Below are positions 1 to 5,200 of a DNA stretch of 5,200 bases, piece by piece. Within the stretch, counting starts at the first letter, position 1. Each line of letters opens with the position of its first letter. This stretch comes from Azohydromonas lata NBRC 102462 (GTDB taxonomy: Bacteria; Pseudomonadota; Gammaproteobacteria; Burkholderiales; Burkholderiaceae_C). Under the pieces are notes generated by a model. The model saw only the letters and a list, made by a program, of their open reading frames with translations, did no database searches and was not told the DNA's origin. The position numbers and the translations under genes were made by a program. Location: contig CAMCTE010000198.1 in the NCBI GenBank assembly GCA_945878385.1, positions 1 through 5,200 of the forward strand. Reading direction: 5' to 3'.

Positions 1-685
1 CCACCGACTGGCTGCTGCGGCCGATCACCGCGGGCAGATCCGTGACGCTGAGCAGGCGGGATTTGCCTTGCCACACCAAGCGCAACGCACCCGGCTCGGC
101 CTGCGGGCTGGGGCTTTCGAACTGCGTGACGGCGCCCGCGTCGCCCCGGCGGCCACCCTGAACATGCACGAGCACCGGTTCGGCCCGGCCGCGCAGGTGC
201 ACCCAATCGAGGCTTCGGAAGCGGCTGCGCTGGCGGCCGGTGAGCGCTTTGTGCAGGGCGTCGGTCACCAGGGTTTCGCCGTCGCCGGCATGGTCCAACA
301 GCCGTGCGGCCACATTCACCGCGTCGCCGTAGACATCGGCCTGCACCTCGGCCACTTCGCCCAGGGCGATGGAGACCTGCAGCTTCAGCACCCGCGCGGG
401 ATGTGGGCTGCGGGTGCGCCGGGAGGGGGCTGCGGTGCGCTCGATGCAGGCGTGCATGTCGGCAGCGGCCTGCACGGCTCCGGTGGGCTGGTCGAACAGG
501 GCCATGAGGCCGTCGCCCAGTGTTTTGATCAGCCGGCCTCCGCTGGGGGTGACGGCATCGGTCAGGGCGGCGACCGAGCGGGTGACGAGCAGGGTGGCGT
601 TGGCGTTGCCCAGTTCCTCATACAAGGCCGTGCTGCCCCTCAGATCGGCAAACAGCACCGCCTTGTTCGAGAGGGACTGCGTCAT
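1..685 (-). CDS. Class III adenylate/guanylate cyclase with C-terminal FHA domain (partial, 3' end off window)
   Basis: I translated this gene from the minus strand; 228 codons are inside the window. Residues about 8-175 form a class III cyclase homology domain, which makes cAMP or cGMP from ATP or GTP and works as a dimer. All six canonical catalytic positions are visible: metal-binding D14 (FADLRGST) and D58 (KTLGDG), purine-selecting K54 and D117, and transition-state N124 and R128 (DVYGDAVNVAAR). The Lys/Asp pair favours ATP, so adenylate cyclase is the better guess. A low-complexity linker (about 176-199) leads into a strand ending in VIGRSSQS, the usual opening of an FHA phosphothreonine-binding domain, which is cut by the window edge. 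No signal peptide or membrane segment is seen, so it is probably cytosolic. The ATG lies 29 bp after the rpoD stop. A GAGG sits only 2 nt before it and an AAGGA 20 nt before it, so the ribosome site is poor and translation may be coupled to rpoD. The cyclase call is strong; the FHA call rests on about 25 residues. Confidence 0.88.
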   Translation of the reverse strand, partial: MTQSLSNKAVLFADLRGSTALYEELGNANATLLVTRSVAALTDAVTPSGGRLIKTLGDGLMALFDQPTGAVQAAADMHACIERTAAPSRRTRSPHPARVLKLQVSIALGEVAEVQADVYGDAVNVAARLLDHAGDGETLVTDALHKALTGRQRSRFRSLDWVHLRGRAEPVLVHVQGGRRGDAGAVTQFESPSPQAEPGALRLVWQGKSRLLSVTDLPAVIGRSSQSV

Positions 686-714
686 GGCCTCAACCCGCCC
701 GCGGATCCTTCAGT

Positions 715-3087
<2,373 letters not shown>

Positions 3088-3092
3088 GTTTG

Positions 3093-3096
3093 TCCT
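3093..3096 (-). promoter_or_regulatory. Ribosome binding site of rpoD
   Basis: AGGA lies 5 nt before the ATG at 3087 (AGGACAAACATG on the minus strand). It fixes the rpoD start so that the Lys/Ala-rich tail is part of the protein, and it argues against a start further in, near region 1.1. Confidence 0.7.
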
Positions 3097-3142
3097 GGGC
3101 GCGGGTGAGTCGGCGGCTCCACGCGGTGGCGCCGTCGGCAGG

Positions 3143-3301
3143 TCAGAAGGTCAGGGATTCAAGAGGGGCGGCAAGCGCGGCGGCAACCGCGGCGGGTGAG
3201 CCGGTTCGCACTGCACAGTCAAACCGCATTGCACAACCGGCCCATACCGAAGGCCAAAATCCATGGCCGAGACCCGTGAAAGGACGGTTCAAGGCGTGCA
3301 T
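3143..3301 (-). CDS. Possible 52-codon upstream ORF in the rpoD leader
   Basis: An ATG about 20 nt after the predicted transcription start opens a 52-codon frame (begins MHALNRPFTG, ends APLESLTF) that stops 55 bp before rpoD. It has no good ribosome site (GAGAG about 13 nt upstream), and the second half is an Ala-rich product of the GC-rich tandem repeat. I recognise no family. It is the first ATG on the predicted mRNA, so it is listed as a possible leader ORF, but it is more likely chance. Confidence 0.15.
   Translation of the reverse strand: MHALNRPFTGLGHGFWPSVWAGCAMRFDCAVRTGSPAAVAAALAAPLESLTF
3167..3196 (+). repeat. 12-bp tandem repeat, 2.5 copies
   Basis: On the plus strand, GGCGGCAAGCGC (3167-3178) is followed directly by GGCGGCAACCGC (3179-3190), one mismatch, and then GGCGGG. 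It lies in the rpoD leader and would be transcribed as a CU/G-rich stretch. It could vary in copy number through slippage. Confidence 0.5.
3200..3241 (-). repeat. Inverted repeat in the rpoD leader
   Basis: GCCGGTT and AACCGGC form a perfect 7-bp inverted repeat (arms 3200-3206 and 3235-3241) around a 28-nt loop. In RNA it extends to 9 pairs if one G-U pair is allowed. The loop contains two near-identical 10-mers. No T-run follows, so it is not an intrinsic terminator. It could be an RNA hairpin in the leader or chance in GC-rich DNA. Confidence 0.4.
3207..3234 (-). repeat. Pair of 10-bp direct repeats in the rpoD leader
   Basis: GTGCAATGCG (3234-3225) and GTGCAGTGCG (3216-3207) on the minus strand match at 9 of 10 positions, 18 bp start to start. 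They sit inside the loop of the inverted repeat and about 90-120 bp after the predicted start of transcription. The spacing is not far from two helical turns, so a protein site is possible, but nothing in the sequence names a regulator. Confidence 0.35.
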
Positions 3302-3327
3302 GCGGTGCGGTCGCTCTCACGCGTTGG

Positions 3328-3336
3328 ATTATACCA
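3328..3336 (-). promoter_or_regulatory. Extended -10 promoter for rpoD
   Basis: The minus strand reads TGGTATAAT, a perfect -10 hexamer with the TGn extension. No good -35 hexamer lies 16-18 bp upstream; the nearest match, TTGCCG at 3351-3346, is only 12 bp away and is too close. An extended -10 can act without a strong -35, so this is a credible sigma-70 promoter by which RpoD would promote its own gene. Transcription should begin around 3320-3325, giving a leader of about 235 nt. It is also an AT-rich island in very GC-rich surroundings, which strengthens the call. Confidence 0.72.
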
Positions 3337-3426
3337 GCTTTAGGGCGGCAAGAGGCAGACAGTGGCCGGCTGCCGAAAGCCTGCGCCGTTGCTGGCGGCA
3401 CGGCGGTGCTCGGGGCCGGGCAGCGT

Positions 3427-5200
3427 TCAGGGCGCGCCGTCTGCCGCCGAAGCGATCAAGGCCTGCTTGAGGTTCTTCCAGCGCTCGAACACCCGTTGGT
3501 ACTCCAGCATCGCTTGGGGGTCGGTGGCGGCTTGGGCGGCCAGCGCGGTCTGCTGTTGTTGAAGGCGGTCCAGATGCAGTTGGTCCAGGGCTCGGCGCAA
3601 ACCTTCCCAGCTGGCTTCGGACTCATCGGTTTCCTGTGCCTGCAACTGCCTCCAGGCCCGCTGAAGTTCGGGGGATTCCTGCAGCGCCAACTGCAGCGCG
3701 GCCCAGGGGCGTGGGCCGTGTTCTTCCAAGTCGCGCTCAAGCCATCGCAGCAGCACGGCATGGGGGGCAGCCAGCGCGTTGAGCAGATCCAGGTCTTCGG
3801 CGCCCAAGCGTTGCCACCAATCGGCTTGCTTGAGCAGCAACTGCGTGACCCAGTCGGCCGGGCTGCGCGGCGTGCGCCGCAGGGCAGGCGGGGCGCTGCC
3901 GCGCCTTAGAGGGTCGGCCATCGCCTGCCGGTCGGCCCAGTTGCCGCGCCGCCGAGGCCCGCCGCCAGCACCCGCCCCTTGGAAATCGGGGCGCGCGTGG
4001 CCCTGGGTGCGGCCGTATCCGCCAGCGTCCGAGGCTGGCCCAGCCGAGTTTCCTGGTGGGCCGTCTGGGTGGGGCGACCAAGCGCTGCGGCGTGCATCGG
4101 TGTTGCGGCCCGCGCCTGACGAGTAACCGCCCGCATGGCCGCTGGAGGCCCCGCTGCGGTTGCGCGCCATGGCGCTCCACAGCGACGACAGTTCCTGCAC
4201 CGGCAGCGACGCAGCCCGTGCGAACTCCTGGAGCATCTGCCGTTGCAGGGCGCCCTCGGGCAGGGCGCTCCACAAGGGATAAGCCTGGTTGGCGAATCGG
4301 GCTCGGCCTTCTGGCGTGTCCATTTCACAGCCCTGTTGGGCCATCGTCAGCATCTGCCGCGACAAGGGCACCGCGTCGTCCACCGCGCGCTGGAAGGCCT
4401 GCGCGCCGAACTCGCGCACAAAGCTGTCAGGGTCGTGTTCGGCAGGCAGGAACAGGAAACGGATGCTGCGGGTGTCGCTGGCATGGGGCAGGCACGCTTC
4501 CAGCGCGCGGGCGGCGGCCTTGCGCCCGGCGGCATCACCGTCGAAGCTGAACACCACGCTGTCGGTGAAGCGCATCAGGCGCCGCACATGATCATCGGTG
4601 CAAGCGGTGCCCAGCGTGGCCACTGCATGACCCAAGCCCCATTGGGCCAGTGCCACCACATCCATGTAGCCTTCCACCACCAAGGCGTAGCCGGCCTGGC
4701 GAATCGCGGTGCGTGCCTCGTACAAGCCGTAAAGCTCCCGGCCCTTGATGAAGACCGGTGTCTCGGGGGAGTTGAGGTACTTGGGTTCGCCGCCATCGAG
4801 CACGCGGCCACCAAAGCCGATCACATCCCCCTGCACCGACCGGATGGGGAACATGATGCGGTGGCGAAAGCGGTCGTAGCGCCGCTCTTGCGGGGTGCCC
4901 GGTTCATGCACGATCACCAGGCCCGCTTCTTCCAACTTGGGGTCGTCGTAGGCGGGAAAGGCGCTGGCCAGGCCGCGCCAGCTGTCGTGGGCATAGCCGA
5001 TGGCAAAGCGCGCGGCCACCTCTCCGGTCAGGCCGCGCCCCTTGAGGTAGGCAACAGCCGTGTCGCTGGCCTTGAGTTGTTGCTTGTAGTGGCCTGCCGC
5101 GCGGGCCATGTAGTCGCTGAGGGTGGCGGCTTCCTTGCGGCGCTGCGCTTGGGCCTCGCGCTCTTCGCGGCTGCGGTCGTCGTCGGGCACGGCCATGCCC
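3427..5200 (-). CDS. dnaG: DNA primase DnaG (partial, 5' end off window)
   Basis: DnaG makes the RNA primers for replication and binds the DnaB helicase through its C-terminus. The reading frame runs open to the window edge, and the first in-frame ATG (5196) falls inside the protein: by alignment to E. coli DnaG it is about residue 91. The missing part is the N-terminal zinc-binding domain. Numbering from that Met, the RNA polymerase domain covers about 25-340. Its TOPRIM part has VVEGYMD (E175) and FDGD (D219, D221), matching E. coli E265, D309 and D311 with constant offset, plus DPD (D255, D257) for metal binding. Residues about 343-445 are a Gly/Arg/Ser/Pro-rich linker, then a mostly helical helicase-binding domain runs to residue 589. 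The full protein should be near 680 residues, about 100 longer than E. coli's 581, and the linker explains the excess. rpoD follows on the same strand, as in the macromolecular synthesis operon. Confidence 0.97.
   Translation of the reverse strand, partial: GMAVPDDDRSREEREAQAQRRKEAATLSDYMARAAGHYKQQLKASDTAVAYLKGRGLTGEVAARFAIGYAHDSWRGLASAFPAYDDPKLEEAGLVIVHEPGTPQERRYDRFRHRIMFPIRSVQGDVIGFGGRVLDGGEPKYLNSPETPVFIKGRELYGLYEARTAIRQAGYALVVEGYMDVVALAQWGLGHAVATLGTACTDDHVRRLMRFTDSVVFSFDGDAAGRKAAARALEACLPHASDTRSIRFLFLPAEHDPDSFVREFGAQAFQRAVDDAVPLSRQMLTMAQQGCEMDTPEGRARFANQAYPLWSALPEGALQRQMLQEFARAASLPVQELSSLWSAMARNRSGASSGHAGGYSSGAGRNTDARRSAWSPHPDGPPGNSAGPASDAGGYGRTQGHARPDFQGAGAGGGPRRRGNWADRQAMADPLRRGSAPPALRRTPRSPADWVTQLLLKQADWWQRLGAEDLDLLNALAAPHAVLLRWLERDLEEHGPRPWAALQLALQESPELQRAWRQLQAQETDESEASWEGLRRALDQLHLDRLQQQQTALAAQAATDPQAMLEYQRVFERWKNLKQALIASAADGAP

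Larger units (their letters stand above)
3088..3426 (-). other. dnaG-rpoD intergenic region with rpoD promoter and leader
   Basis: This 339-bp gap between the dnaG stop and the rpoD start holds no convincing long gene. Just after dnaG there are only short GC-rich hairpins (for example GCAC-4 nt-GTGC near 3400-3411) with no T-run, so I see no intrinsic terminator and read-through from dnaG into rpoD is plausible. Near the middle lies an extended -10 promoter. The part after it (about 3321 to 3088) would be an rpoD leader of roughly 230 nt, carrying an inverted repeat, direct repeats and two small ORFs listed separately. Confidence 0.8.

Noticed and set aside
3260..3300. Possible heat-shock (sigma-32) promoter with CTTGAA on the minus strand
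   Set aside because: A CTTGAA is present near 3296-3291, but no CCCCAT-like -10 lies at the right distance.
3219..3401. Minus-strand 60-codon open frame between dnaG and rpoD
   Set aside because: It runs across the predicted -10 promoter, begins without a ribosome site and has no recognisable product.
3366..3426. Intrinsic terminator after dnaG
   Set aside because: Only 4-bp GC-rich hairpins are seen and none is followed by a T-run on the minus strand.
5194..5196. ATG at 5196 as the start of dnaG
   Set aside because: The frame is open to the window edge, and alignment with E. coli DnaG puts this Met at about residue 91, after the zinc-binding domain. It is internal.

Overview
The window is high-GC bacterial DNA with three genes, all on the minus strand. 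In transcription order they are dnaG (DNA primase, 5' end off the right edge), rpoD (primary sigma factor, complete) and a class III nucleotide cyclase followed by the start of an FHA domain (3' end off the left edge). The dnaG-rpoD order is the core of the 'macromolecular synthesis' operon of Proteobacteria. A sigma factor of 790 residues with a Lys/Ala-rich N-terminal tail, the DnaG sequence style and the base composition suggest a betaproteobacterium of the order Burkholderiales, probably Comamonadaceae. That placement is inferred from memory of these families, not from a search.

Layout from right to left: 5200-3427 is dnaG without about its first 90 residues (the zinc-binding domain). The RNA polymerase/TOPRIM core is intact. 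A Gly/Arg/Ser-rich linker of about 100 residues separates it from the helicase-binding domain. The gap 3426-3088 (339 bp) has no clear terminator. It carries a consensus extended -10 promoter (TGGTATAAT) about 240 bp before rpoD, so the rpoD leader should be long. That leader holds an inverted repeat, a pair of direct repeats, a short tandem repeat and two small possible upstream ORFs. rpoD fills 3087-715. Only 29 bp separate its stop from the ATG of the cyclase gene (685 to beyond 1), with no terminator or promoter visible, so the two genes are probably co-transcribed.

Together, DnaG primes replication and RpoD directs housekeeping transcription. The cyclase-FHA protein would make a cyclic nucleotide, probably cAMP, and may respond to Ser/Thr phosphorylation through its FHA domain. 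No mobile element, CRISPR array, rRNA or tRNA gene was seen. Most of the window is ordinary core genome. The points worth a second look are the cyclase-FHA gene behind rpoD, the histone-like tail of RpoD, the DnaG linker and the structured rpoD leader.
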